In this document: positions 1 to 9,207 of the stretch, in pieces
How positions within the stretch are numbered: position 1 is the first letter of the stretch
Layout: each line of letters opens with the position of its first letter
Origin: Rhizobiales bacterium Ga0077537
Lineage (GTDB): Bacteria; Pseudomonadota; Alphaproteobacteria; Rhizobiales; Hyphomicrobiaceae
Assembly (NCBI GenBank): GCA_001464955.1
Contig: LNEM01000027.1
Location: 1 to 64,000, forward strand
DNA: 64,000 nt
Reading direction: 5' to 3'
The notes under the pieces: generated by a model
What the model was told of the DNA's origin: nothing
Database searches by the model: none
Seen by the model: the letters and a program-made list of their open reading frames with translations, nothing else
Translations under genes and position numbers: made by a program

Positions 1-98
1 GTCAGCGCGGCCGTAAGCGTCGTCTTGCCGTGGTCAACGTGACCGATCGTGCCAACGTTGCAATGCGGCTTGCTACGATCGAATTTCTCTTTGGCCAT
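1..98 (-). CDS. tuf: Elongation factor Tu, N-terminal fragment (runs off the window)
   Basis: Only the first 32 or so codons lie in the window, read on the minus strand from an ATG at 98. The translation begins [20 protein letters not shown] and continues into the P-loop GHVDHGKTT, the hallmark of EF-Tu, the GTPase that brings aminoacyl-tRNA to the ribosome. A clear Shine-Dalgarno (CAGGAGAG) lies just upstream of the ATG. The next gene upstream on the same strand is the glutamate dehydrogenase at 221-5062 rather than fusA, so this copy does not sit directly behind an EF-G gene. The identification rests on near-identity to the universal EF-Tu N-terminus. The rest of the gene is outside the window. 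Confidence 0.95.
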   Translation of the reverse strand, partial: MAKEKFDRSKPHCNVGTIGHVDHGKTTLTAAL

Positions 99-148
99 CG
101 TGACGCCTTTCTCTCTCCTGCCACTGGTAAAGACCGTATCGAGCGGCT

Positions 149-177
149 GGGATAGGGCCCTTTTTGCCGTCTATCAA
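149..177 (-). promoter_or_regulatory. Candidate sigma-70 promoter of tuf
   Basis: On the minus strand TTGATA and TATCCC are separated by 17 bases, about 50 bases upstream of the tuf ATG and downstream of the glutamate dehydrogenase stop. The -35 is good and the -10 is poor, so this is a suggestion only. Confidence 0.3.
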
Positions 178-220
178 GGCGCAAAATGCACAGCCGCGGG
201 CCGGCCAGCCGGTCCCTTTC

Positions 221-3200
221 TCAACCGCCGGCAGAGCCATTGACGGCTTGCGCAAGTCCGCCGAGCCTCGCCGAGGCCACGGCGAGGCGCGCCACGCTCA
301 TGTCATGACCAGCAGCAATGCCCTCGAGATCGCCCCGGGCACGATCCGCGAGCGGTCCACATTGCGCCAGCCAGTCGCCAACCGACATCGGGCGTCCGCG
401 GCGTGCCGCCATGAGGGCAATAGCCAGTCGACGGTGCGCGTCGCCGAGGCTGGCGACGCCACCACCGATGGCGAGCCGCTCATAATCGTCGGCCGGCGCC
501 ATGCCCTGTGCCCGCGATGCGATCTCGTCGATCCGCAGATAACCGCCCACATCCAGATAGGCGCGTGCCGCTTCGTCGATGACATTCCTTCCCCGCGCGG
601 AAATCGCGAGAATGTCCGGCGTGGCGGCAAGTAGAGGCAGTCGCGAGAGACCGGCCGCCAGCGTGTCAGGTACCCCACTCGCTGTGAGCTTCTCCCGGTC
701 GGCCTCAATTCGTGCCCGGGTCGCGGGGGGGAGATCAGCAGAAAGCCCTCCCCGGACGGCCTCCGCCGCCGCGATCAGTCGATCGATGGTCTGGGCGAGT
801 GGCTGCTCAGCGACCCCATCACCCATCAACCGGGCAACGGCCGAGAACAGAGCCGACTGCACGGCCGCATGGAGATCGAGTTGCAGGCGCCCTGGAATCC
901 GTCCGTCGAGTGCGTCGATGTCTCGCCAGAGGTTCGGCAGATCGAGCATCTCCCGCGCCGCGACGAAACCGAACGCCACGTCCGTGACAGGGCGGCCCGT
1001 CGCATCGGCAATGAGGAGCACACCACCGGGCCCGAGCCGGTTGACGACACCGTTGGTCACCGAGGTCGCAACGATCTCCCGCCGCAGACGATGCTCGGCG
1101 ATCTCCGCCGGGAAGTCGGTCGATAGCGCCGACGGGAAGTAGTGCGTGAGGAGCGCGTCGAAATAGGGCTCGTCCGGCACCGGGCTCTCGAGCAGGTCCT
1201 TCAGCAGCGCAATCTTGGCTTGGCTGAGGAGGACCGCGATCTCCGGCCGCGTCAGCCCTGTACCCTCGCGCGATCGGTCGGCGAGTGCTGCGTCGGTCGG
1301 CAGGCCGTCGAGCTGCCGGTCGATCTGCTCGCGGCACTCGAGCCAGCGCATGAGCCGGCCCCACGCGCCGACGTCGCGCCCGCTGGTGGTCTGCGCGAGA
1401 CTGATCGCGAGTGACTGCTGATAATTATTCCGCAGGACCGCCGCCGCGACGTCGTCCGTCATGCGGACGAGCAGATCGGACCGTTCCGCCGAACCGAGCC
1501 GTCCCGATCGGACCGCTGGGCCCAGCGCGATCTTGATGTTCACCTCCTGGTCGGACGTGTTCACCCCGGCCGAGTTGTCGATGAAGTCCGTGTTGAGACG
1601 AATGCCACGGCGCGCCGCTTCGATCCGCGCGGCCTGGGTCATGCCGAGATTGGCGCCTTCTCCGATCACGACGCATCCAAGCTCGCTCGCGGCGATCCGG
1701 ATGCCATCGTTGCTGCGATCGCCAGCGTCGGCGTTGCTCTCGGTCGAGGCCCTGACGTAGGTCCCGATACCGCCGAACCAGAGCAGGTCCGCTTTGGCCG
1801 CCAGGATCGCACGCATGACGTCCGCAGGTGTCGCCTCCTCCCCCGCGAGCCCGAGCATGGCGCGAACCTCCGGCGACAGCACGATCGATTTCGCCTGCCG
1901 CGAGAAGACGCCGCCCCCGGCCGAGAGCTTCGCCGGGTCGTAGTCGCTCCAGCTCGAACGCGGCAGCTCGAACAGCCGCTTCCGTTCGGCGAAGCTGACG
2001 TCCGGGTCGGGCATCGGATCGAGGAAGATGTGGCGGTGATCGAAGGCCGCGACCAGCTGGATGCAGGGCGACATCAGCATGCCGTTGCCGAACACGTCGC
2101 CCGACATGTCGCCGACCCCGACCACCCGGAACGGCGTCGTCTGGACGTCGATGTCGATCTCGCGGAAATGGCGCTTCACGCATTCCCAGGCACCGCGGGC
2201 GGTGATGCCCATCTTCTTGTGGTCGTAGCCTTCCGATCCGCCGGACGCGAACGCATCGCCGAGCCAGAAGCCATGCTCGAGTGCGATCCCGTTGGCGATA
2301 TCGGAGAACGTGGCCGTGCCCTTGTCGGCCGCGACGACCAGATAGGGATCGTCGCCGTCGTGCCGAACGACGCGCTGCGGCGCCGCGATCGCACCTTCGA
2401 CGAGGTTGTCGGTCAGATCGAGCATGGCTCCGATGAACGTGCGATAGGCGCGCACGCCCTGCTGCTGGATCTCGTCGCGCGTGCCCCCGGGTGTCAGCGT
2501 CTTCGGAAAGAACCCGCCCTTCGCGCCCGCCGGCACGATCACGGCGTTCTTCACCTGCTGGGCCTTCGCGAGCCCCAGCACTTCTGTCCGGTAGTCCTGC
2601 GCCCGGTCCGACCAGCGGATACCCCCGCGCGCGATCGGCGCGAACCGGAGATGCACACCCTCGACCGAGGGACCTGCCACGAAGATCTCTCGATAGGGGC
2701 GCGGCCTCGGAGCCAGCGTGACCGCGTGACCATCGAGTTTGAACGCTAGCGTCGTGACGGGTCTGCCGTCACTGCTGCGCTGATAGAAATTGGTCCGGAG
2801 CGTGGCCCCGAGAAGCTGCAGGATGGCGCGGATGATGCGGTCCTCGTCAAGGCTTTCCACCTTTCCGAGCAGCCCCTCGAGTTCGCCGTCGAGCTGGGCT
2901 TCCTCGGCGCGTCGGGCCCCCGGCGACGGCAGCCGGTCCGGATCGAAGCGGGTGTGGAACCGCTTGACCAGGGCGGCGACGATCGCCGGGTGCCGCGCCA
3001 GCGTCTGGGCGACATAGCGGGGCCCGAAGGCGGAGCCGAGCTGCCGCAGATAAGCGGAATAGGCCCTGAGCACCGCCGCCTCCCGCCAGGAGAGCCCCGC
3101 GACGAGGACCAGCTTGTTGAAGCTGTCGTCCTCGGCTTCGCCGGAGAGAACAGCCGTGAACGTCTCTTCGAGTCGCGTATCGAGGGAGGCCTTGGGTTCG

Positions 3201-5062
3201 AGCGGTCGCCCGTCGAAGCTGGCGAGTGCCATGTCGTGGAGCAGGACCGGACGCGCCCGACCATCGAACCGCGGCATCAGCCGCCAGGTCCGCTCGTCGA
3301 TGACGGCGAACCCGAGATTTTCAAGGAGCGGCACCCGCGCCGAGAGGCGGATCGGCTCGTCGAGGCAGTAGATGGCCGCCCTGAGCCTGTCGTCATTCGC
3401 ACCAGCATCCCGATAGATGTCGATCGCGACCCGACGCTCCGGTCCGAGACGCTCCATCCGGGCCATGTCCTCGAGCGCCCGCGCGGGCGCATGCGCTTCG
3501 GTGTAGCCCGCTGGAAACGCCGTCAGGTAACGGCCGGCGAGCGGCTGGGCCTCGGCGCCGAGGCTGCCGATCGCCGCCCTGAGTTCGTCGGTCCAGGTGC
3601 GCACGATCGCTTGCACACCCTGCTCGAGCTGACGCGCGTCCTGAACCGGGATCGGCCCTGTTCGCCGGGCCACGATGAAATGCACCCGGACCAGCGGACC
3701 ATCGCGAAAATGCGGATAGAACGCCGCGATGTAGCCGCCGAAGCGCTCCGCCAGAAACTGGCCGATCCGCTCGCGCACGGATGTCGAGAAGCGGTCGCGT
3801 GGCACATAGACCAACGACGAAACGTACCGATCGAAGCGATCGTAGCGCAGGAGCACCCGCACCCGCGGCCTGAGTTCGAGATCGAGAATCGCCGCAGCCC
3901 ACCGTTCGAGATCGTCGCCGGCGATCTGGAAGAGTTCGTCGCGCGGAAACGTCTCGATCACATTGGCGAGCGACTTGCCCGCATGGCTTTCGGGCGGCAG
4001 GGCGAGCGCGGCCTCGACGGCGGCGATCTTGCGCCGGAGCACCGGGATCTGGGTCGGGGATTGCGTGTAGGCCGTCGCGGTGAACAGCCCGACGATCCGC
4101 AGCTCGCCGACCACATCGCCGTTGGCCCCGTACCGCTTGACGCCGACATAGTCCATGTGGACCCGCCGGTGCACCCGCGACACCACATTGGCTTTGGTGA
4201 TGATCAGCGGATCGGGTGAAAAGAAGAACTGCCGCACTTCCGGCGTCAGCGCGACGAGTTCGTTGCCGCGCCGGAGCACTTGCATCTCGGGATCCCGCAG
4301 AAGCCCGAGCCCGGCGGCATCGTCCGTGACGAGTTCGCCGGTTCCGCTGTCGCCGAGCAACTTGTAGTCCCGAACCCCGAGAAACGTGAAACTTCCGCGT
4401 GCCAGCCAGTCGAGAAACGCGATGGCCTCTGCGCGCACCTCTTCGGGCAGCGTCACGCGGATCTGCGCCAGATCGTCGACCTCTCGACGGAGACGCGAAA
4501 CCATGAGCGCCCAATCCTCCACGACGACCCGGACGTCGCCGAGAATGCTGGCGATTGCGGCGCAGAGCTCCTCCTGCCGTGCCGGGCTCAGGCCCGAGAG
4601 ATGCACGGAGATGTAGCTTTCCTGCTGCCCGTCGTCCCAGTGGCCGTCGCCGGGGGCCGTGACCGCGAGCAGGCGGCCGGTTGTATCCCGTGTCGCCTTG
4701 TAGATGGGGTGGAGGACGAGCGCGACCTCGATGCCGCGGCTTTGCAGCTCTCCGAGCACACTGTCGACGAGGAACGGCATGTCGTCGTTGACGATCTCGA
4801 TCGCGACGCCGCCGGTGATGATCTCGGAAGGCCGGCTGCCGACCGAATGCGTCCCGCGCGGCTTCTCCCCGATCGCCCGGAACGCCATCAGGGCTTCGCG
4901 CGCGAGAGCCTCCGCGGGCGCTGCTTCGAGATTGCTCGGGTCCGTCGATCCGACCAGCTGGCGGAGGAAAAGATCGAGACCGTCCGCGCCGCCCGCTCGG
5001 GCGCCGACCAGGTTGGCGACACGCGTCCCGGTAGGTCCATTCGAAATCGGATCGTTCGTCAT
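221..5062 (-). CDS. NAD-specific glutamate dehydrogenase, large (about 180 kDa) type
   Basis: A 1613-residue protein of the large bacterial NAD-glutamate dehydrogenase family (L_180 class), which deaminates glutamate to 2-oxoglutarate and ammonium in the cytoplasm. The length matches the family. The first ~700 residues are the regulatory N-terminal region with ACT-like segments. The catalytic core follows, with RGGIRWSDR and then PAGAKGGFFPK near residue 845 and the dinucleotide-binding region with FGGIGTY and GEGANLG further on. The C-terminal ~350 residues are the helical extension typical of this class. The start ATG at 5062 is preceded by a weak GAGG. It lies on the same strand as dnaA upstream and tuf downstream, with a strong stem-loop separating it from dnaA. 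Long open frames on the opposite strand (for example 2954-4219) are codon-bias shadows. Confidence 0.95.
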   Translation of the reverse strand: MTNDPISNGPTGTRVANLVGARAGGADGLDLFLRQLVGSTDPSNLEAAPAEALAREALMAFRAIGEKPRGTHSVGSRPSEIITGGVAIEIVNDDMPFLVDSVLGELQSRGIEVALVLHPIYKATRDTTGRLLAVTAPGDGHWDDGQQESYISVHLSGLSPARQEELCAAIASILGDVRVVVEDWALMVSRLRREVDDLAQIRVTLPEEVRAEAIAFLDWLARGSFTFLGVRDYKLLGDSGTGELVTDDAAGLGLLRDPEMQVLRRGNELVALTPEVRQFFFSPDPLIITKANVVSRVHRRVHMDYVGVKRYGANGDVVGELRIVGLFTATAYTQSPTQIPVLRRKIAAVEAALALPPESHAGKSLANVIETFPRDELFQIAGDDLERWAAAILDLELRPRVRVLLRYDRFDRYVSSLVYVPRDRFSTSVRERIGQFLAERFGGYIAAFYPHFRDGPLVRVHFIVARRTGPIPVQDARQLEQGVQAIVRTWTDELRAAIGSLGAEAQPLAGRYLTAFPAGYTEAHAPARALEDMARMERLGPERRVAIDIYRDAGANDDRLRAAIYCLDEPIRLSARVPLLENLGFAVIDERTWRLMPRFDGRARPVLLHDMALASFDGRPLEPKASLDTRLEETFTAVLSGEAEDDSFNKLVLVAGLSWREAAVLRAYSAYLRQLGSAFGPRYVAQTLARHPAIVAALVKRFHTRFDPDRLPSPGARRAEEAQLDGELEGLLGKVESLDEDRIIRAILQLLGATLRTNFYQRSSDGRPVTTLAFKLDGHAVTLAPRPRPYREIFVAGPSVEGVHLRFAPIARGGIRWSDRAQDYRTEVLGLAKAQQVKNAVIVPAGAKGGFFPKTLTPGGTRDEIQQQGVRAYRTFIGAMLDLTDNLVEGAIAAPQRVVRHDGDDPYLVVAADKGTATFSDIANGIALEHGFWLGDAFASGGSEGYDHKKMGITARGAWECVKRHFREIDIDVQTTPFRVVGVGDMSGDVFGNGMLMSPCIQLVAAFDHRHIFLDPMPDPDVSFAERKRLFELPRSSWSDYDPAKLSAGGGVFSRQAKSIVLSPEVRAMLGLAGEEATPADVMRAILAAKADLLWFGGIGTYVRASTESNADAGDRSNDGIRIAASELGCVVIGEGANLGMTQAARIEAARRGIRLNTDFIDNSAGVNTSDQEVNIKIALGPAVRSGRLGSAERSDLLVRMTDDVAAAVLRNNYQQSLAISLAQTTSGRDVGAWGRLMRWLECREQIDRQLDGLPTDAALADRSREGTGLTRPEIAVLLSQAKIALLKDLLESPVPDEPYFDALLTHYFPSALSTDFPAEIAEHRLRREIVATSVTNGVVNRLGPGGVLLIADATGRPVTDVAFGFVAAREMLDLPNLWRDIDALDGRIPGRLQLDLHAAVQSALFSAVARLMGDGVAEQPLAQTIDRLIAAAEAVRGGLSADLPPATRARIEADREKLTASGVPDTLAAGLSRLPLLAATPDILAISARGRNVIDEAARAYLDVGGYLRIDEIASRAQGMAPADDYERLAIGGGVASLGDAHRRLAIALMAARRGRPMSVGDWLAQCGPLADRARGDLEGIAAGHDMSVARLAVASARLGGLAQAVNGSAGG

Positions 5063-5188
5063 GTCGGACTGCCTCGAGCGCGGATCACCGGAATATCGTG
5101 CCGATCTGTCTGCAACATGATCGTGATTTATGCCGCAACGTTCAATGGCGGAGCCACGTCGTCGCCCTCACGATTTCAGGAACGCCGA

Positions 5189-5213
5189 GGGCGGGCCATC
5201 GCCTGGCCCGCCC
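5189..5213. terminator. Stem-loop between dnaA and glutamate dehydrogenase
   Basis: GGGCGGGCC and GGCCCGCCC form a perfect 9-bp stem with a 7-base loop, 34 bases past the dnaA stop. There is no clear U-tract, so it may be a weak or Rho-assisted terminator, or an RNA-stabilising hairpin. Confidence 0.45.
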
Positions 5214-5246
5214 CCGATCACGTCGTCGCGCGTCTGTTGCTGAAGC

Positions 5247-6917
5247 TCAGCGCAGGGAGGCGAAATCCGGCCCGAGCTGTTTTTTCAGCTCCTCGATCTC
5301 GTCTTTCAGCTGTACGTTCGCATTCACCTGTCCTTCGATCTTGCGGATCGCATGCAGGACAGTTGTATGGTCTCGATTACCGAAGCGCCGGCCGATTTCC
5401 GGGAGCGAACGCGCCGTCATCTGTTTGGCGAGGTACATGCCGATCTGGCGCGGCCAGACCACCGAGCGATGCCGCCGCTCCGACAGGATGTCGTTCTTCG
5501 ACACGCCATAGTGGCGCGACACGATCCGCAAGATATCCTCGATCCGGATCCGCCGCGGCTCGCCGTTGCTGACGAGGTCGCGTAGCAGAAGCTCGGTCGT
5601 TTCGGCGGTCACGGGCGTGCGCATCAACTGCCACTGGGCATAGAGCCGCGTCACGGCGCCCTCGAGTTCGCGCCCGCTCTCCGTGAGCTTCTCCGCGATC
5701 AGGCTGATCACGTCCCGCGGGATCTCGAAGGACGGATCGGCGGCCCGCTTCTCCTGGACGCGGCGCTCGACGACCCGCATCCTGAGATCGAGATCCATGG
5801 CGCCGATCTCGGTCACGAGACCACGCTGGAGACGCGAGCGCATCCGGTCGTTGAGACGCGCCAGCTGCGCTGGCGGCCGCGCCGAAGCGACCACCAGTTG
5901 CCGGCCACTGTCGAGCAGCATGTTGATGATGTGATCGAACTCGAGTTCGGTCTTCTCCCCGGTCATGAACTCGAGATCGTCGATGAGCAGCATATCGATC
6001 GAGCGGAAGCGATCCTTGAAGGCCATCGCGTCCTGCGCTTTCAGCGCCTCGACGAAGGTGAACCGGAACCGCTCGGCGGTGAGATAGAGCACCTTGGCAT
6101 TGGGAGTCCGCCGGCGCGCCTCCCAGGCGATGGCGTGCAGGAGGTGTGACTTACCGTGGCCGACGCTCGAATGCAGGAACAGCGGATTGAAGCCGCGATG
6201 CTCGGCGAAGACTGTTTCCGCCACCTGCACGGCACCCGCATGCGCCATCCGGTTCGCAGGACCGACGACGAAGCTGTCGAAAGTATAGCGCGGATCGAGA
6301 GGCGAGCCTTCGAGGCCGTTGACCATCTGCCGTGGCCCGGAGGCCGGGGGCAGGACCGGCGCCCGCTCGTGAGCGTTTGCGGCGTCGGATTGCCCCCGCT
6401 GGGGCTCAGCCTGAGTGGGACGCACCACGCTCACACTCGGCCGGTTCACGGGAGCCGCCGGCTCTCGCAAAAGCACGTCGACCTGACGCAAACCCGGGAA
6501 TTCCGGCTGCGCACATGCCATGAGGGCATCGGAATAGTGTGTCTGTATCCAGTTGCGGAGGAACTTCACCGGCACGGTGACTTTCAGGACCTCACCGTCG
6601 AAAGCCTGAAACTCGAGTGCAACGAACCAGCTCGAGAAGACGTCCTCGCCAAGTCGGGCGCGCAGTGCTGCTTTGACTTTTGCGCCTTTGCGCGTGAGTT
6701 CGGTGTTTTGCAGCGGCCCTGGCCGCCTGACGTCCATCGTGCCCGATACGACGCCCGCGAGTGCCCCGCTCGCAATCGTCCTCTCGGCTTCGAACGGCGC
6801 CGTATCCCGCGCCGGCATATACCCCGTCCGGTCCGCCTCGCGCTCAGCCGAGCGCGGCGCGAATTCCCTGTCATCCGTCATTGTGTCAGTCCCCGCATTA
6901 CAATCGGGGCCGTCCAT
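5247..6917 (-). CDS. dnaA: Chromosomal replication initiator DnaA
   Basis: A 556-residue AAA+ initiator that binds DnaA boxes at oriC and opens the duplex. Domain I (about residues 75-165) contains FSSWF and FLRNWIQTHY. A Pro/Arg-rich linker follows to about 205. The ATPase starts at YTFDSFVVG, with Walker A SSVGHGKSHLLHA near 252 and Walker B LLIDDLEF near 312. The C-terminal helix-turn-helix has the signature RRFGNRDHTTVLHAIRK near 517. The P-loop is unusual: most DnaA proteins have GLGKTH, here it is GHGKSH. The N-terminus is long, and an in-frame ATG at 6881 (GGGGA 9 bases upstream) is an alternative start giving 544 residues. A rhodanese gene lies directly upstream on the same strand, with rpsT about 1.1 kb further on. 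Confidence 0.96.
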   Translation of the reverse strand: MDGPDCNAGTDTMTDDREFAPRSAEREADRTGYMPARDTAPFEAERTIASGALAGVVSGTMDVRRPGPLQNTELTRKGAKVKAALRARLGEDVFSSWFVALEFQAFDGEVLKVTVPVKFLRNWIQTHYSDALMACAQPEFPGLRQVDVLLREPAAPVNRPSVSVVRPTQAEPQRGQSDAANAHERAPVLPPASGPRQMVNGLEGSPLDPRYTFDSFVVGPANRMAHAGAVQVAETVFAEHRGFNPLFLHSSVGHGKSHLLHAIAWEARRRTPNAKVLYLTAERFRFTFVEALKAQDAMAFKDRFRSIDMLLIDDLEFMTGEKTELEFDHIINMLLDSGRQLVVASARPPAQLARLNDRMRSRLQRGLVTEIGAMDLDLRMRVVERRVQEKRAADPSFEIPRDVISLIAEKLTESGRELEGAVTRLYAQWQLMRTPVTAETTELLLRDLVSNGEPRRIRIEDILRIVSRHYGVSKNDILSERRHRSVVWPRQIGMYLAKQMTARSLPEIGRRFGNRDHTTVLHAIRKIEGQVNANVQLKDEIEELKKQLGPDFASLR

Positions 6918-6996
6918 TGCCCTCGCACGGACGCCCCGTTCTGCCGGCCACCACGCCGGCGCGTGTCATATCGGCTTACGCAATACCTCCTTCGCC

Positions 6997-7440
6997 TCAG
7001 CTCTGGACCCAGGGCAGCCCCTGGGCTTGCCAGCCAGCCCGTTGTCCGCGATGCCGCGCCTCGTCGAGAGGTCCCTCAAACCCCTCGGCGACGTTGAAGC
7101 AGCTCGCGTAGCCCGCTTTCATCATGGCTTGTGCAGCCATCTGACTGCGGGCGCCGGACCGGCAGATAAAGTAGAGGTCCGCATCCTTGCTCGTGCCGGT
7201 TTCGTCCAGCAGGCGCGACAATTCCGCGACGAAAGCCGGGTTTGGCCGGCCGTCAGGAAATGTCTGCCATTCGACGAGCAAGGTCTGCTTGCCGATCGGC
7301 GTCAGATCGGGAACCCCCACGTAGGACCATTCTGCTCGTGTCCGCACATCGATCAGAACAGCTTGGGTGTTCTCGGAAAGTCGCTTCCAGGTATCCTCGA
7401 CGGATACGTTCTCGGCGGCTCCGGACGCATCGACCCTCAC
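6997..7440 (-). CDS. Rhodanese-like domain protein
   Basis: A single rhodanese (sulfurtransferase) domain of about 147 residues. VLIDVRTRAEWSYVGVP is the CH2A-like entry. The active-site loop is CRSGARS with the catalytic cysteine near residue 93, and the protein ends with GFEGPLDEARHRG and GW, as in cytoplasmic single-domain rhodaneses. AGGAGG lies 8 bases before a GTG at 7440. A second GTG two codons earlier (7446) is also possible. It lies upstream of dnaA on the same strand. The substrate is unknown. The family transfers sulfane sulfur between thiols or thiosulfate and acceptors. Confidence 0.88.
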   Translation of the reverse strand: MRVDASGAAENVSVEDTWKRLSENTQAVLIDVRTRAEWSYVGVPDLTPIGKQTLLVEWQTFPDGRPNPAFVAELSRLLDETGTSKDADLYFICRSGARSQMAAQAMMKAGYASCFNVAEGFEGPLDEARHRGQRAGWQAQGLPWVQS

Positions 7441-7663
7441 ACTCACATCCTCCTCACTGACCTATGCCACGACGCACGACGTCCCGAAGCGGCACAGCAC
7501 CTCGCCAGCCCCTTCTGGCCTGCCGAAACAGGACACACGGGAGCTTCACGCGGTCGACGCTACTCGGGGTACAAAGTGGGTCGAACAAAGCCCACACGCG
7601 ATACGAACACAGGTCGATTACAGATATTCAGCGCCGCACGCGCTCTCGACCATGGGCTGCACC

Positions 7664-7679
7664 TTAACCAAGTCTTAAC
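7664..7679. promoter_or_regulatory. CtrA-type binding site
   Basis: TTAACCAAGTCTTAAC matches the full CtrA consensus TTAA-N7-TTAAC exactly. It lies about 220 bases upstream of the rhodanese start and about 750 bases upstream of dnaA, and is a candidate for cell-cycle control of this region. The motif is rare by chance in GC-rich DNA. Confidence 0.6.
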
Positions 7680-7825
7680 CACCTGCCAAGCCGCTCGCAA
7701 ATCAGTTGGAAGCGGATCAGGCTGCGCCATGCGACAGGCGGTCGCTTGTGCATCGAGCATCGATCCGGTGCCGAGGATGTGGAGAAACCTTTCGTCTCCG
7801 GGGACTTACCGAGCCCGCCGAGACA

Positions 7826-7855
7826 CGAAAAAGGGCGCCGCAAAAGGGCGCCCTT
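7826..7855 (-). terminator. Rho-independent terminator downstream of rpsT
   Basis: Read on the minus strand, AAGGGCGCC and GGCGCCCTT form a perfect 9-bp stem with a 7-base loop (CTTTTGC), ending in a run of five T. It lies about 180 bases past the rpsT stop and is the only good intrinsic terminator before the dnaA side. Confidence 0.8.
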
Positions 7856-8033
7856 GAATCACGTTTTGGTTTGTGGCGACTGTCTGCCTTCTCGTCCCGA
7901 AGGCGTCAGAGAGGGGGGCGAGTCTCGTCTTTCACATTGCTGATCAACGACTTTCGAGGATCTTTCGCCACCCACCCGGCTCTGGTCATAGTGGAGTCCA
8001 GAACACGAACACATGACAGTTCGATCACATGCC

Positions 8034-8318
8034 TCAGGCTGAGGCCTGGCCAGCCGATCCCAGCGCTTTGACGCGCTTCGTCAGCCGCGACACCTTGCGG
8101 GCTGCTGTGCGCTTGTGGACGATTCCCTTGCCTGCCGACCGCATCAGCTCCGGCTCCGCCAACTTGAGAGCAGCAGCGGCCGCCTCGGTGTTGCCCGCCT
8201 CGAGGGCCTCTTCGACCGAGCGAACCATGGTCCTCATGCGCGACCGGCGCGCCTTGTTGACCTCGGTGCGGCGAAGAGTGACGCGCTCCGCGCGCTTCGC
8301 CGATTTGGTATTGGGCAT
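8034..8318 (-). CDS. rpsT: 30S ribosomal protein S20
   Basis: A 94-residue basic protein that begins [20 protein letters not shown] and ends with the [20 protein letters not shown] segment diagnostic of bS20, a primary 16S rRNA binder of the small subunit. The start ATG at 8318 has GGAGCCAGGA just upstream. The open frame extends further upstream, but only this start gives the conserved N-terminus and length. It stands alone on its strand, divergent from the SxtJ-type gene. Close proximity of rpsT and dnaA is common in Alphaproteobacteria. Confidence 0.96.
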   Translation of the reverse strand: MPNTKSAKRAERVTLRRTEVNKARRSRMRTMVRSVEEALEAGNTEAAAAALKLAEPELMRSAGKGIVHKRTAARKVSRLTKRVKALGSAGQASA

Positions 8319-8521
8319 TCCTGGCTCCGTTCCTGGTACGAACCTTGCGTTGCGTGGTGCGCGAGGGCGTCGCTGATCGGACCCGTTTCGGGACGCGGCA
8401 TCCACCCAAACGCACTTAACGCCCGTGGGAGTGAGCCCAGGGGCGTCGTGACTTGGGCCTTCATATACCCCGGGCATGGCTGAACGGTCAACGTCGGCCC
8501 TTACGTGACGAGGAGAGTGAG

Positions 8522-8938
8522 ATGAACCAGAACTTCCATGAGCGGCTCGACGAAAAGGCAGCCCCTCTCCCCTCCGATCGCTCGACCGGGCTCGTGCTTG
8601 CGACGGCCCTCCTGATCGCGGCGATCCTGTTTCGTGCCGACATCGCTGTGGCGGGTGTCGCCCTCGGCCTGTCGCTCGTCCTGTCGGCGCTGTCGCTGTC
8701 GGCCCCACTGACGCTGAGACCCCTCAATCGCGCCTGGATGGCCTTTGGTCACGCACTCGGACGGATCGTCAGTCCGGTGGTCATGTTCGTCGTCTACTGC
8801 CTGACCATCGTTCCGTTCGGGATCGCCATGCAGTTTCGCAACGACCCGCTGCGCCAGAGCCCGACCGGCGCCGAAGAGACATTCTGGATCGTTCCCGAGA
8901 TCTCTTTCGGCCCCGACGACATGAAACGCCAGTTCTGA
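8522..8938 (+). CDS. SxtJ-family small membrane protein
   Basis: A 138-residue protein with an N-terminal cytoplasmic segment, a hydrophobic stretch at about residues 24-62 (two closely spaced helices) and a third at about 80-101 with [19 protein letters not shown]. The PLNRAWM...G..LG..VSP pattern is typical of the SxtJ family, named from the saxitoxin cluster and found widely next to NodU-type carbamoyltransferases. The function is unknown. The ATG at 8522 follows GAGGAGAG. A longer frame opening at 8453 adds a low-complexity N-terminus and is less likely. It is the first gene of a tight unit with the DUF5989 gene and the carbamoyltransferase. Confidence 0.85.
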   Translation: MNQNFHERLDEKAAPLPSDRSTGLVLATALLIAAILFRADIAVAGVALGLSLVLSALSLSAPLTLRPLNRAWMAFGHALGRIVSPVVMFVVYCLTIVPFGIAMQFRNDPLRQSPTGAEETFWIVPEISFGPDDMKRQF

Positions 8939-8982
8939 GCGCGGCCTCGCGGGCAGCCCGAGACGAAGAAAGAGGAGTTCCC

Positions 8983-9135
8983 ATGCTTGCCCTGTTCCGA
9001 GAGCTGAGCCTCTACATGACCGCCCGCCGCAAATGGTGGCTGGCGCCGGTCATCGGATCGCTGGCGCTGGTCGGCGGACTGCTGGTTCTGGCCAAGGGCT
9101 CGGCCGTGGCGCCGTTCATCTACACGGTGTTTTGA
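8983..9135 (+). CDS. DUF5989-family single-helix membrane peptide
   Basis: A 50-residue protein that begins MLALFRELSLYMTARRKWWL, followed by one transmembrane helix (about residues 21-40) and ending in APFIYTVF. The amphipathic lead, the ARRKWWL basic-aromatic junction and the final PFIYTxF are characteristic of DUF5989. The ATG has AGAGGAG 7 bases upstream. It lies 44 bases after the SxtJ-type gene and 72 bases before the carbamoyltransferase, an arrangement seen in many bacteria. It is easily missed by annotation because of its size. The role is unknown. By context it may anchor or assist the carbamoyltransferase at the membrane (inference). Confidence 0.87.
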   Translation: MLALFRELSLYMTARRKWWLAPVIGSLALVGGLLVLAKGSAVAPFIYTVF

Positions 9136-9207
9136 CCTCGAACGGCCGGCTCCCCCGACGCCGGCCGTCCCCGACCTCGACCGCCCAACGGCCCGGAGAC
9201 CTCCGCC

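Larger units (their letters stand above)
7447..8033. other. Non-coding gap between rhodanese/dnaA and rpsT
   Basis: 587 bases without a credible gene. It contains a perfect CtrA-type site at 7664-7679, the rpsT-side terminator at 7826-7855, one DnaA-box-like 9-mer (TTCTCCACA on the minus strand near 7776, one mismatch to TTATCCACA), and three GANTC (CcrM) sites within about 140 bases (near 7856, 7919 and 7993). The DnaA boxes are too few to call an origin. Confidence 0.6.

Noticed and set aside
7447..8033. A replication origin (oriC) in the gap near dnaA
   Set aside because: Only one near-match to a DnaA box was seen and no AT-rich unwinding element; a CtrA site alone is not enough. Kept as a finding, not annotated as an origin.
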